Source of the DNA: a bacterium
GTDB taxonomy: Bacteria; Bdellovibrionota_C; UBA2361; RFPC01
Direction: 5' to 3'
NCBI GenBank assembly: GCA_030428205.1
Contig: JAUIBK010000024.1
Location: 1-56,835, forward strand
DNA length: 56,835 bases
The notes under the pieces were generated by a model. The model saw only the letters and a program-made list of their open reading frames with translations. It was not told where the DNA came from and did no database searches. Numbering within the stretch: the first letter of the stretch is position 1; each line of letters begins with the position of its first letter. Positions 43,049 to 51,785 of this stretch are shown here, one piece after another. Position numbers and translations under genes: made by a program.

Positions 43049-44371
43049 ATGAAGCTCCTTATTGTTGATGCCACCACAGAAGCACAAGCGTATTGTGCTA
43101 AGCGTATCGAAGCTTTTAATCAAAGCGATATGGAGATGCTCGATCTCAAGGTCAAACTGGTGAGTGACCGCGACTTTGTTGGGCGAGTTGGTGAGGCCGA
43201 TGTGCTCTTGCTTGGCTCAGGCCTAGGAGAGCGTGCAACTGCCATTGCGAGGCAGGCAATGTCGGTGGTTCCTTGGTTACACATTATTCTCTTTGTCACT
43301 GATGAGGCCTACGGCGGCGGGGCCTTTCGTGCTGCGCACTCCGTGGGGGTAAGAAAAGTATTTCCTGATAGTGCTAGCCCACTCGATCTCCTGCAAGAGC
43401 TTGTGGCGATTCACGCAGAATTTCGAAAAGAAGGACGTGCGCGAGAGGGGCGAGTAATCGCCGTGACCCATGCAAAAGGTGGAGTCGGAGCTACTTCTAT
43501 TTCAGCTGCGCTTGGCGAGGTTTGCAGTGTTTTTAGCCGCCGTACGATGCTTTGGGATTTAGACGTAGAAACACGAGATTTGAGCCGTTCGCTCACAGTT
43601 AATGGAGTTGAGGCAAAAGTCGTTTCTTCCTGGGTGAATGGTAGTAGGGATATTTCTCGGGAGTCTCTCAAAGACGCTCTTATACCGATTAGTAGCGACG
43701 TGTCAGTGCTCATGCCTCCCGATCGTATGGCAGAGTCTATGGATCTTGTTTGTCATACCGATGGTATGGGGATTGTGCAACGCATCCTTGAACTCGCACG
43801 TGTTATGTTTGATGTGATTATCGTTGATACTGGGGGAAGGATGGGGCCTGCGACTGGGGGCCTTTTACGTAACGCAGATGTCGTACTCGTTGTGATCGAC
43901 GATACGATCCTCGGTCTTACAGCGGTGGATCTCTATCTCACGTTTGTAAAAACACTTGTGCCGAGTTCTGATCGAATAGTCTTCCTTGTTAATCCTTATT
44001 CTGGTGCGCTTCTTGGTGTGCCTCAGATAGCAGCTGAGCTCGAGCCAGTGCATCATTTAGGTGATATGCCTTGGAGGCTTCCGCCAGTTCCAAACGATCC
44101 TAAGGCTGCACTTTGGCCGGGAAGTGGTCGTACCCTCTATAGCATGGGGCAGAAATCAACCCGCGTTATACTAGAAAGAGTTGCAAGAGAGCTTGGGGTT
44201 CTCGAAGGTGAGCCGGGCGGGTTCCAGGCTCTCCCTGAGCTAAGTGAGCCTCAACATGGGGCAGCTAGTGGTGGGTGGCTTAAAAAAGTTTTCGGTCGTA
44301 AAGACTCGATAAATCAAGAGAATTTAGGTGGTGAGAAAGGAGGGACCGGCCTTCCTGAGGAGCCTAAGTGA
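43049..44371 (+). CDS. tadZ: TadZ/CpaE-like ATPase (pilus localisation)
   Basis: A 440-residue protein with an N-terminal receiver-like part (M-K-L-L-I-V-D-A..., about residues 1-125) and a MinD/ParA-type ATPase domain: deviant Walker A K-G-G-V-G-A-T-S near 148, D-L-D-V-E near 172 and V-D-T-G-G near 256. This fold is typical of TadZ/CpaE, which fixes the pilus base at a cell pole. The first gene of the Tad run, it precedes flp by 199 bases. Confidence 0.85.
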   Translation: MKLLIVDATTEAQAYCAKRIEAFNQSDMEMLDLKVKLVSDRDFVGRVGEADVLLLGSGLGERATAIARQAMSVVPWLHIILFVTDEAYGGGAFRAAHSVGVRKVFPDSASPLDLLQELVAIHAEFRKEGRAREGRVIAVTHAKGGVGATSISAALGEVCSVFSRRTMLWDLDVETRDLSRSLTVNGVEAKVVSSWVNGSRDISRESLKDALIPISSDVSVLMPPDRMAESMDLVCHTDGMGIVQRILELARVMFDVIIVDTGGRMGPATGGLLRNADVVLVVIDDTILGLTAVDLYLTFVKTLVPSSDRIVFLVNPYSGALLGVPQIAAELEPVHHLGDMPWRLPPVPNDPKAALWPGSGRTLYSMGQKSTRVILERVARELGVLEGEPGGFQALPELSEPQHGAASGGWLKKVFGRKDSINQENLGGEKGGTGLPEEPK

Positions 44372-44475
44372 TCTTGGCGTAGTTTATGCTTGTGCGTATG
44401 TAGTTAAAGCTTTTTCGAAGTTCTCTTTTTCTGAATGAAGAGACATTTTGGGCCTTTAGCTTTCTTATTATGTGC

Positions 44476-44484
44476 TGGTATATT
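44476..44484 (+). promoter_or_regulatory. Possible extended -10 element of flp
   Basis: TGGTATATT combines a TGn extension with a TATATT -10 box about 87 bases before the Flp pilin start. No good -35 is visible. A separate pilin promoter would fit the high output expected of a major pilin, but the match is short. Confidence 0.3.
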
Positions 44485-44570
44485 CAGTAATGTTCTTTCT
44501 TAACCGATAGTAGAGACGGAGCTCTTGCTTTGTTTTCTACTGAATTTTTTTTGTGTCCAGGAGGATGATA

Positions 44571-44744
44571 ATGAACGACGAGCTCTGTCAGATTAATGAA
44601 GAACAAGAAGAAGGTGCAAGTATGGTTGAATATGCCCTACTTGTGGCTCTCATTGCTATTGTTGCTATTGCTGCACTCAGAACGTTGGGTGGTCAGCTTA
44701 GTTCGAACTTCTCTGAGGTGACATCTAATCTGAGCGGCGTTTAA
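44571..44744 (+). CDS. flp: Flp/Fap-type major pilin
   Basis: A 57-residue prepilin starting at ATG 44571, with CCAGGAGG 6 bases ahead; two earlier in-frame starts overlap this site and were rejected. E-E-G-A-S-M-V-E-Y-A-L-L matches the class IVb prepilin site, with cleavage expected after the Gly and Glu at +5 (mature numbering) followed by Tyr. A hydrophobic helix fills the centre. The mature pilin is about 40 residues, very short. A terminator-like hairpin follows, as expected for excess pilin transcript. Confidence 0.93.
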   Translation: MNDELCQINEEQEEGASMVEYALLVALIAIVAIAALRTLGGQLSSNFSEVTSNLSGV

Positions 44745-44759
44745 GTTGCCGTCTGTTTG

Positions 44760-44812
44760 CTCGAGCGGCTTTTTGCTTGAGCTCGATCTGTGGGGGAGGA
44801 GACTCTCCCACA
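44760..44812 (+). terminator. Tandem hairpins after flp, probable partial terminator
   Basis: A 7 bp stem (44760-44766 with 44775-44781, with one G-T pair) is followed by a 10 bp stem with one mismatch (44789-44798 and 44803-44812, TGTGGGGGAG with CTCTCCCACA) and then a T-rich stretch (AATTGTGTTTTT). It lies 16-68 bases past the flp stop and before cpaB. Partial termination here would give more pilin than assembly proteins. Confidence 0.6.
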
Positions 44813-44874
44813 AATTGTGTTTTTAGGGTTATGTCCTCTGCTCGCAGGGGCGGGTTTATTTTTTTCTTTTGCGT

Positions 44875-45762
44875 ATGGCACGTCAATTTGGTGGTGTACA
44901 TCCTAACAAGCAAAACGACAAGGCGAAAGTGATCCTTGCGGCCAGCCTTGTCTTCATTGTGCTCTTTGCGGCGCTTGCCTACGTTCTTCTTTCCTCGCAA
45001 TCCGAACCTCCTAAACCATCAACCGTGGTCGTTGAGTCTGAAAGTGACGCAGAAATTAAGATGGTCGATGTGCTTGTGCCCGTCAAAGAAGTTCAACCTG
45101 GCACCGCGTTAGAAGCGAGGATGTTTCGAAAAGAGAGCCGGCCTCAGGTGGGCGTTTCTAACCGAGTTGTTCGTGACTTCGAAGAGATTAAGGCACACTA
45201 CTCACGGTCTCTTATCGTGCCTGGTCAACCTCTTCACCGTGATTATATTACTTCAGTTAAGCCGACAAACGTTCTGACCGCGAATATTCCAGAAGGATTT
45301 CGTGCTGTAACCATTCGTGTGGATGCGAGAACCAGTGTAGAGGGTTTTGTTCGCCCAGGAGCAAATGTTGATGTGGTCTGGGCCTCTCGTATTCGTGGAA
45401 AACCAGGGATTACAACAATCGTTCAGAATGCCAAGGTGCTCTCAGCTGAGCGCCAAACCAAAGTAGATAACGCCAACCCTGGAGTTGCTGTCCCCAGTAC
45501 GGTAACCCTTCTTGTTACAGCGGAAGACGCGCAAAAAATTCAGTTAGCGTCAACAACTGGAAAACTTAGTCTTTCTCTTCGAGGTGATGCCGATGCTGGT
45601 AAAGCAGCGGGAAGTAAAACGATTACTCTTGATGATCTTATAGGTGGTGTCAAAGGGCCTCGAAAACAAGAGAATGTAGAAGGTACAGTGACGATCGGTG
45701 GGGAGCGTTGGCTCCTTGTTGATGGGAAGCTTAAGCCATCTAACTCTCGTAGTTCTCAGTAG
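44875..45762 (+). CDS. cpaB: CpaB/RcpC-like Flp pilus assembly protein
   Basis: A protein of about 295 residues. ATG 44875 is preceded by an in-frame TTG at 44869 and neither has a clear ribosome site. It has one N-terminal membrane helix (about residues 20-40), then a SAF/pilus-assembly domain: V-L-V-P-V-K-E-V-Q-P-G-T-A-L near 67 and the A-V-T-I-R-V-D-A-R-T-S-V-E-G-F-V-R-P-G-A-N-V-D-V block near 145. CpaB acts in the periplasm next to the secretin. No secretin gene (cpaC/rcpA) follows, contrary to most Tad loci. Confidence 0.85.
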   Translation: MARQFGGVHPNKQNDKAKVILAASLVFIVLFAALAYVLLSSQSEPPKPSTVVVESESDAEIKMVDVLVPVKEVQPGTALEARMFRKESRPQVGVSNRVVRDFEEIKAHYSRSLIVPGQPLHRDYITSVKPTNVLTANIPEGFRAVTIRVDARTSVEGFVRPGANVDVVWASRIRGKPGITTIVQNAKVLSAERQTKVDNANPGVAVPSTVTLLVTAEDAQKIQLASTTGKLSLSLRGDADAGKAAGSKTITLDDLIGGVKGPRKQENVEGTVTIGGERWLLVDGKLKPSNSRSSQ

Positions 45763-45889
45763 TATCGATGAGATAATGAGCAGGTAGCTATTGTCTGCTT
45801 GGAAGTTGTAGTACTTCAAGGAGGTGTTTTTTAGGGAGGCACTTCAAGCACTTTGTTTGTGAAGTGTTTTGTGAGGGAGGTTTTGTGTC

Positions 45890-47422
45890 ATGAGTAATGA
45901 CGATGATAGAGATTCGATACTAGGGTTATTTTCAACCCGCTCAACAGTTGATCGCACGAAGCAAACCCCTTCTTCTGGAACAGCGACAAATTTACCCACA
46001 CAAAGTGGAACGGTAGAGCGTAGAGCACCAGCTTCGAGCCGTTCAACGGTGACTGGCTCACGTGACACGCGATCAACTACGACAGACTCCAGATCTTCGA
46101 GTGACACAGGCTCTTCTGGGGGAACACGTAGCGAACTCTCCTCTCTCGCGAGTACGATTCTCCGCGAGGCTCGTCGAGAGCTTGGGAGTGATTACCATCT
46201 TCAAAAAGCCCAGGACTCGGGACAAGCTGTCGCTGAATCTGATATCGTTGGGGCTGTCGATAAAGTTCTCAAACGTCGCTCAGAGGCTCTTGATGATATT
46301 GAACGGGCGAATGTTATTATTCACCTTCAGAAAGACCTTATGGGTTGGGGGGTTCTACAACCTCTTATTGATAACAAAGAGGTGACAGATATCCATGTGT
46401 ATGACTGGAAGACTGTTGTCTTGCAGCGGGGAAAAGTGAGTGAATCTACAGGGCTCCATTTTCCAAACCACCAGGCATACGTTTCGTTTATTGACCGGCT
46501 TCTCCTTCGCTTAGGAAAATCTCTCTCAACACAACAGCACACCATTGATGCTTCTCTCCCGAACGGCATCCGCATTTGTGCTGTGCATGAGAGCGTTTGC
46601 GGTCAGCGTGGCCCACTCCTCTGTATCCGTGTTCCACGTATTATGGATGCTTCGCTCGACGGTATTATCTCGTATCAGGTTGCCCCTCCGCTGATAGTGA
46701 ATTACATGGCTAGCCTTACCCGAAGTGGAATGGCAACGATGATGGTGGCAGGAGAAACTGGAACGGGAAAGACAACCCTGATTAAGTGTCTCGCGACGCA
46801 GTACGGCCCTGATGAGTCTATCATTGCTGTTGAGGATACGCCTGAGCTTAACTTTCAACACCCATACTTTCGTTCGCTCGTCTCTCGACCACCAAACGTT
46901 GAAGGTGTGGGGGAAGTAACTTTGCAGGAGCACATTAAGACGACGCTTCGGATGACTCCAACACGAGTTATTCTTGGTGAGATGAGAACTCCTTTTGCTG
47001 CAGAAGCATTCCTTGAGAGTGCTCAGACAGGCCACGTAGGGACCTCCACGGTTCATGCTCGAAACGCTCGGGAGACACTGGTACGTCTCGAGAGTCTCCT
47101 TGGCCGTGCTCAAAAGTCAGTATCCATTGACATTATTCGTCAACAGATTGCTTTGGCCGTTGATAGTGTTGTCTGGTTGTTCCGAGAGAAAGGAACAGGA
47201 AAGCCTCGTGTGGGAGAAATTATTGAAGTTGGACACTTTGTTGAGGGTGTTATTCAGGTACGACCGATGTTCACCTTGATTAAGACTGGAAAGCAGCCGG
47301 TTTGGCGTGTCGATTCTTGGACAAGTGCCTTTGATGAAGTGCTTGCGGCTGATGGGATTTATTTAGGGGATTCTCCTCAAGAGATAACTTTTAGTAATGT
47401 TCGAGGTACTACTGACGAGTAA
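45890..47422 (+). CDS. tadA: CpaF/TadA pilus ATPase
   Basis: A 510-residue ATPase. Residues 1-85 are Ser/Thr-rich, disordered, and possible phosphorylation targets. The catalytic part shows the N2 domain (G-V-L-Q-P-L-I-D-N-K-E-V-T-D-I-H-V), Walker A G-E-T-G-T-G-K-T near 288, E-D-T-P-E-L near 313 (Asp box), R-V-I-L-G-E-M-R (Walker B) and the His box T-V-H-A-R-N-A. It drives Flp pilus assembly. GAGGGAGG lies upstream of ATG 45890. Confidence 0.93.
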   Translation: MSNDDDRDSILGLFSTRSTVDRTKQTPSSGTATNLPTQSGTVERRAPASSRSTVTGSRDTRSTTTDSRSSSDTGSSGGTRSELSSLASTILREARRELGSDYHLQKAQDSGQAVAESDIVGAVDKVLKRRSEALDDIERANVIIHLQKDLMGWGVLQPLIDNKEVTDIHVYDWKTVVLQRGKVSESTGLHFPNHQAYVSFIDRLLLRLGKSLSTQQHTIDASLPNGIRICAVHESVCGQRGPLLCIRVPRIMDASLDGIISYQVAPPLIVNYMASLTRSGMATMMVAGETGTGKTTLIKCLATQYGPDESIIAVEDTPELNFQHPYFRSLVSRPPNVEGVGEVTLQEHIKTTLRMTPTRVILGEMRTPFAAEAFLESAQTGHVGTSTVHARNARETLVRLESLLGRAQKSVSIDIIRQQIALAVDSVVWLFREKGTGKPRVGEIIEVGHFVEGVIQVRPMFTLIKTGKQPVWRVDSWTSAFDEVLAADGIYLGDSPQEITFSNVRGTTDE

Positions 47423-47462
47423 TTGAGCGTTGCCTTGAGGTGTTTAGGCAGAGGGAAGAGTT

Positions 47463-48431
47463 TTGGATATTACACTACTCATCATCGTCGTCATCGCTGC
47501 CCTCGGGGCATTAGCGGCCGTGTTCTTCTTTCTCCAGCTTACTGGAGATAGTGGTGCTCAAGGTCGTATGCGAAATATCGTTTCTTCGCAGCGTGAAGCC
47601 ACTGGAAGGGTCGCTACGAGAGGTTCTGGGAAATCTTCTGTCTTTGATACTGCAAAAGAAGCACGTGTTCGAAAAACATCAAGTTCGAAACTTACGCTAC
47701 AAAAGAAACTGAAATTTGCACAGTGGAGTATTCCACCATTACTGTATCGCTTCTGTGTGGTTGCTCTCAGCCTCCTCGCGCTCGCATTTACAAATGCCTA
47801 TTTTAATATCGTCATCCAACTCTTTTCTCTCCTGACCGGCCCTCTGTTTATGAGCTGGTTGCTGAATACGATGATGGAGCGGCGGTTTAAAGCGTTTGAC
47901 AACGACTATCCTCAGATGCTGCTTTCACTTGTTGGGCTTCTCAAAACAGGGATGAATGCGATGGGTGCGCTTGAAGCAGCAGCCCAAGGTCTCGATGAAA
48001 CTTCGCTCGTAAGAGAAGAAATCGAGCTGATGATCACGCGCTTGCGTTATGGTGTTTCTGAAGACAAATCTATAGGTTCTTTCGCGGAGGATGTTTATCA
48101 CCCAGAAATTGAGCTGTTTGTTCAAGCGCTTCTATTGAGCCGACGAGTTGGTGGGAACCTCTCTGATACTCTTGATAGATTGGCAAAACAGGTTCGTAAA
48201 AGACAGTATTTTCGAAACTCTGCAAAAGCTGCTGTTGGAATGCAACGTGGTTCGATCTGGTTTATTCTTGGTATTCTCTGTGCCCTAGAAATCTATCTGT
48301 ATACGGTTTATCCAGAAGCTGTGTTAGGTGCTATTAATGATGAAATGGGCTGGCAAGTCTGGCAATTTGGTTTAATGGTTATTGCGTTAGGGATGTTTTG
48401 GGTCCGACAGGTTACCAAAATTAAAATCTAA
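47463..48431 (+). CDS. tadB: TadB, inner-membrane T2SS-F-type protein
   Basis: A 322-residue protein with a TTG start behind GAGGGAAGAG. One N-terminal helix, two central helices (about residues 95-135) and one near the C-terminus are spaced as in TadB; the soluble D-N-D-Y-P-Q-M-L-L-S-L-V-G-L-L-K-T-G-M block is the family's T2SSF core. It pairs with TadC to anchor the ATPase. Confidence 0.87.
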   Translation: MDITLLIIVVIAALGALAAVFFFLQLTGDSGAQGRMRNIVSSQREATGRVATRGSGKSSVFDTAKEARVRKTSSSKLTLQKKLKFAQWSIPPLLYRFCVVALSLLALAFTNAYFNIVIQLFSLLTGPLFMSWLLNTMMERRFKAFDNDYPQMLLSLVGLLKTGMNAMGALEAAAQGLDETSLVREEIELMITRLRYGVSEDKSIGSFAEDVYHPEIELFVQALLLSRRVGGNLSDTLDRLAKQVRKRQYFRNSAKAAVGMQRGSIWFILGILCALEIYLYTVYPEAVLGAINDEMGWQVWQFGLMVIALGMFWVRQVTKIKI

Positions 48432-48451
48432 CAATTGTCTACGAGGAGATT

Positions 48452-49381
48452 GTGGAACCCCGTCTTATCTTAGTTCTTATAGCTGTTGTTCTTGCTGTCG
48501 CAGCACTGGGGGTTTTCCTCTACTTTTTTCTTGTGCCTCGTCGCCAAGATAATTTTCGTAATCTCATGCAAACTGGGAGAGGCGCGGATCTTGGCAAGCC
48601 CTCAGACATACGAAGGAGAATAGAAGAAGACGAAACGGGGGAAGAGCTTGAGCGCTTAAAGCAGGAAGCTCGCCAAGCAACAAAAAAAGCTAGCCAGCTC
48701 ACACTTGATGAACGTTTCTTTCAAGCAGGGGTCTTTTCTCCAGAGGAGAAACAAGATTTTTTTCGGATGCGTATCATTGTCCCGATCATAACGGCTCCGA
48801 TCTGTGCCTTTGTGGGATCTTATGTCGGCTCGAGCTTTATTCTTCTCGGTGGGATTTTAGGAGTGCTTGTAGGACTACAGCTTCCTTTTACCATCCTTGA
48901 TCGAAAAATTAAGAATCGTTCAGAAGAAATAATGTTCTACCTTCCCCTTGTTATTGAGCAGATAGCTATCGGTGTAAGTAGCTCGCTTGATGTTGGTCCT
49001 TGTGTTGCGCGTGTCATTACTATGGCTGATGAACGAGATAGCCACAACGTCGTTACTGAACTCCTACGCCATGCTCAATTTCATGTGAAGTCTGGTGCGA
49101 CACTAGAAGAGTCGCTTACGGAAATTGGAGTTCGCTCGGGGCACACAGAGCTCAAACACGCGTTCATGTCTCTTGCTCAGGTCGCAAAGCATGGTGGTGA
49201 AATTACCCGTCAGCTGCAGGAGTTGGCAGATGCTGTTGGAAATCAGCGAGAAACAAAAATCGAAGCAAAGATCAAGAAGCTAGAACTTGAAGCAACTGCA
49301 CCAGTTGCGCTCGTCTTTATGGGCTTTCTTGTGATCCTATTGATTGGATTTGGAGTGCAGATTCAAGGAGCATTTGGTTAG
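48452..49381 (+). CDS. tadC: TadC, inner-membrane T2SS-F-type protein
   Basis: A 309-residue protein with a GTG start behind GAGGAGATT. An N-terminal helix, a central hydrophobic block (about 108-150) and a C-terminal helix frame the T2SSF core (M-F-Y-L-P-L-V-I-E-Q-I-A-I-G-V near 170). It lies 20 bases after tadB. Its TAG stop lies inside the left arm of a 22 bp perfect hairpin. Confidence 0.87.
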   Translation: MEPRLILVLIAVVLAVAALGVFLYFFLVPRRQDNFRNLMQTGRGADLGKPSDIRRRIEEDETGEELERLKQEARQATKKASQLTLDERFFQAGVFSPEEKQDFFRMRIIVPIITAPICAFVGSYVGSSFILLGGILGVLVGLQLPFTILDRKIKNRSEEIMFYLPLVIEQIAIGVSSSLDVGPCVARVITMADERDSHNVVTELLRHAQFHVKSGATLEESLTEIGVRSGHTELKHAFMSLAQVAKHGGEITRQLQELADAVGNQRETKIEAKIKKLELEATAPVALVFMGFLVILLIGFGVQIQGAFG

Positions 49382-49440
49382 TGCTATGACCAAAAAGTTT
49401 TTTTACTCCGTTCAAACCCTTTTTGGTCATAGCACTAACC
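49376..49440. repeat. 22 bp-arm hairpin over the tadC stop codon, plus a third partial arm
   Basis: Arms 49376-49397 (GGTTAGTGCTATGACCAAAA then AG) and 49419-49440 are perfectly complementary around a 21-base loop. A third copy of the right arm lies at 49558-49578, matching at 18 of 21 positions, directly ahead of the export-gate gene. The 117 bases between (49441-49557) hold no gene that I can see. There is no T-run at the 3' side. The arrangement suggests that a short element was inserted or duplicated between tadC and the next gene. Confidence 0.8.
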
Positions 49441-49583
49441 AGTTGTATTACCCCTCGACTCCGCTAAGCTCGTCGCAGGCTGGGGGCCGCGTTTTCGCGA
49501 TTGGAACAATACGGTGCCATCCGGCGAAAAAGTGCTTCTCCTCGTTAGGTGGAAAAACTTTTTGGTCGGAGCAATAACGGTCT

Positions 49584-51689
49584 ATGAGTCGTCGCCCTTT
49601 CGTCCAGAATAGTGATATTGTCTTAGGTCTCTTTGTCGTAGCGATTACGGCGATGCTCCTTGTGCCACTTCCTACGGCACTGCTTGATTTTCTCTTAGTT
49701 ATTAATCTTTCCATCTCGCTTTTGCTGCTCCTTGTTGGCTTATATATGCCAAATGCATTAGCGCTGCTCGCTTTTCCATCGCTCCTCCTTTTGACGACGC
49801 TTTTTCGACTCGGTTTGAACGTCGCTTCTACTCGGCTCATCCTCAGCCAAGGTTATGCTGGAGAGGTTATACGTTCATTTGGAACCTTCCTTATCCGTGG
49901 CGAAATCGTTGTTGGGGTCATCATCTTTACCATTATTACCATTGTAAATTTTATTGTGATTGCTCGTGGTTCAAGCCGAGTATCAGAGGTCGCAGCACGT
50001 TTTGCCCTTGATGCTCTTCCTGGAAAGCAGATGGCGATCGATTCGGATCTTCGGTCAGGTATTCTTACGCCTCAAGAGGCTGAAACAAAGCGAGAAGATC
50101 TGAGAAAGGAGTCTCAACTCTACGGATCTATGGATGGGGCAATGAAGTTTGTGCAAGGCGATGCCATTGCAGGTTTCTTTATTATCCTTACCAATATTCT
50201 TGGAGGACTCTACCTCGGCGTGAGTCAAGGTCGGACATTTACAGAGGCAATTCAAATTTATACAACTCTTACGGTTGGAGATGGGCTCGTAAGCCAGATT
50301 CCAGCGCTTCTTATCTCTATTTGTGCTGGGGTTGTTGTTACCCGCGTAGCAACCACCGAGCAATCCACTTTAAGTCGGGATCTCAGTGAGCAGCTTTTTC
50401 AACAGCCAATGACTCTCTTTATTGCGGGGTTTTTACTTATTGCACTTGGCATGATTGACGGATTACCCCCGCTGCCTTTTATTGCTGTTGGGCTGGTTTC
50501 TGTTTTTGGAGCTATCTTTCTTCTGCGTCGAGACTCTTCTGCCAGAAGGCTCAGTCAGGGATTAGAGGAGGTTTCTGGAACCTCCCCTATGCTCCTTTCG
50601 TACTCTGGGCAGAGAGCAGAGGCCAATGAGCAAGACTTTGTATTCCACTTTGACGAAGCCGTGCTTTTCCCTTCGTATATGGCCCAGCGCGAACAGTATC
50701 GTGAGTGGTGGGAGGTTTTTCAGGGAGACTTTCACCGCGCGACTGGTTTGAAGCTTCCTCAGCCTCGTATCGTTTCAGAACGCAATCTTTCCCCAGGAAG
50801 CTTTGAGTCTTCTTTTCGCGGTACGTCGTTTGACCAAGGGGAGGTTGTCCTTGATTGTCACCTTATGGAACTGCACCCTGGAAGTGCACCATTTTTTGAT
50901 CTTGAAATACGTCAATATGAGCAACACCCAATTACAGCGAGCGCTGTCTTTTGGACGCCTGTGACCAAGGCCTTACGAAGGCTTGAGAAGGAGTGTAGCT
51001 TACGTTCATATAACTTTTTCCAATACATTGTGCTGCGTGCAGCGCTCTTCTTTCAAAAGCACCCTGAAGAGGTCCTTCCACTCAGCGAGGTTCACGGACT
51101 TTTGAAGGATATTGAAAGTCGTTATCCCGGTTTTCTTGGTGATGCGTTAGATATGGATTTTCTCAACGCTACTAGAATCGCTGAGGTGTTCCAACAGTTA
51201 GCACGTGAAGGTGTTGGTGTGTATGACACGCGGGCTATCCTCGAAGGGATTGCCTCTTATTGCTCCTCCTATGGTGCGTCGCTTGTCCGTGAAAAAGACT
51301 TTGAGTTGCACGATATTGTCTCTTATATTCGCTTGACTCAGAAGCAGCACCTCGTTCAGAGGTTTTATACGGAGAGAAAAACTCTTCGTGCCTGTCAATT
51401 AGACGATGAGTTGTGCGAGCAGTTTGAAGGGCTCAGGCTCTTGTCCCCAGCACTTCCTCTGTCTCTTGAAGCTGAGGAGTACCGTAAGCTGCAAAAGGGC
51501 ATTGAGACGGTGCTTGACCCCGTACGTGCTCGTGGAGTTGGACCTGTTGTGCTCGTCTGTCCTGGTGATATTCGCCCCCAAGTTTCTGCTTTTGTTCGTG
51601 GAATGTCAGGCTTTACGCCCGTTTTGTCACTTGAAGAACTTTCTCCTTCTATTCTTCTCGAGCCCGTAGGGGTGTGGAGTGCTGGATAG
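49584..51689 (+). CDS. FlhA/SctV-family type III export gate protein
   Basis: A 701-residue protein of full family length. The N-terminal 8-helix part has the FHIPEP signature (R-G-S-S-R-V-S-E-V-A-A-R-F-A-L-D-A-L-P-G-K-Q then D-S-D-L-R-S-G near residues 129-160), L-F-R-L-G-L-N-V and V-G-D-G-L-V-S-Q-I-P-A-L. The C-terminal cytoplasmic domain is also complete (S-L-V-R-E/P-E-E-V-L near 495, R-A-I-L-E, L-L-V-C-P region), so it is not a fragment. FlhA/SctV forms the nonameric ring that accepts type III export substrates. No other flagellar or injectisome gene (FlhB, FliP/Q/R, ATPase) is in the window. It is read in the same direction as the Tad genes. Confidence 0.9.
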   Translation: MSRRPFVQNSDIVLGLFVVAITAMLLVPLPTALLDFLLVINLSISLLLLLVGLYMPNALALLAFPSLLLLTTLFRLGLNVASTRLILSQGYAGEVIRSFGTFLIRGEIVVGVIIFTIITIVNFIVIARGSSRVSEVAARFALDALPGKQMAIDSDLRSGILTPQEAETKREDLRKESQLYGSMDGAMKFVQGDAIAGFFIILTNILGGLYLGVSQGRTFTEAIQIYTTLTVGDGLVSQIPALLISICAGVVVTRVATTEQSTLSRDLSEQLFQQPMTLFIAGFLLIALGMIDGLPPLPFIAVGLVSVFGAIFLLRRDSSARRLSQGLEEVSGTSPMLLSYSGQRAEANEQDFVFHFDEAVLFPSYMAQREQYREWWEVFQGDFHRATGLKLPQPRIVSERNLSPGSFESSFRGTSFDQGEVVLDCHLMELHPGSAPFFDLEIRQYEQHPITASAVFWTPVTKALRRLEKECSLRSYNFFQYIVLRAALFFQKHPEEVLPLSEVHGLLKDIESRYPGFLGDALDMDFLNATRIAEVFQQLAREGVGVYDTRAILEGIASYCSSYGASLVREKDFELHDIVSYIRLTQKQHLVQRFYTERKTLRACQLDDELCEQFEGLRLLSPALPLSLEAEEYRKLQKGIETVLDPVRARGVGPVVLVCPGDIRPQVSAFVRGMSGFTPVLSLEELSPSILLEPVGVWSAG

Positions 51690-51785
51690 GGGGGCGAGAC
51701 AGTAGGGAGTTGTCGCATTTACATGCCAAGAGCTAGAATGAGCTATGTGCCAATCAACATTATTCGTAATCTTTGAGGAGGTGTA

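Noticed and set aside
46526..47113. Open minus-strand frame of 195 codons inside cpaF
   Set aside because: Antisense to all catalytic motifs of the ATPase.
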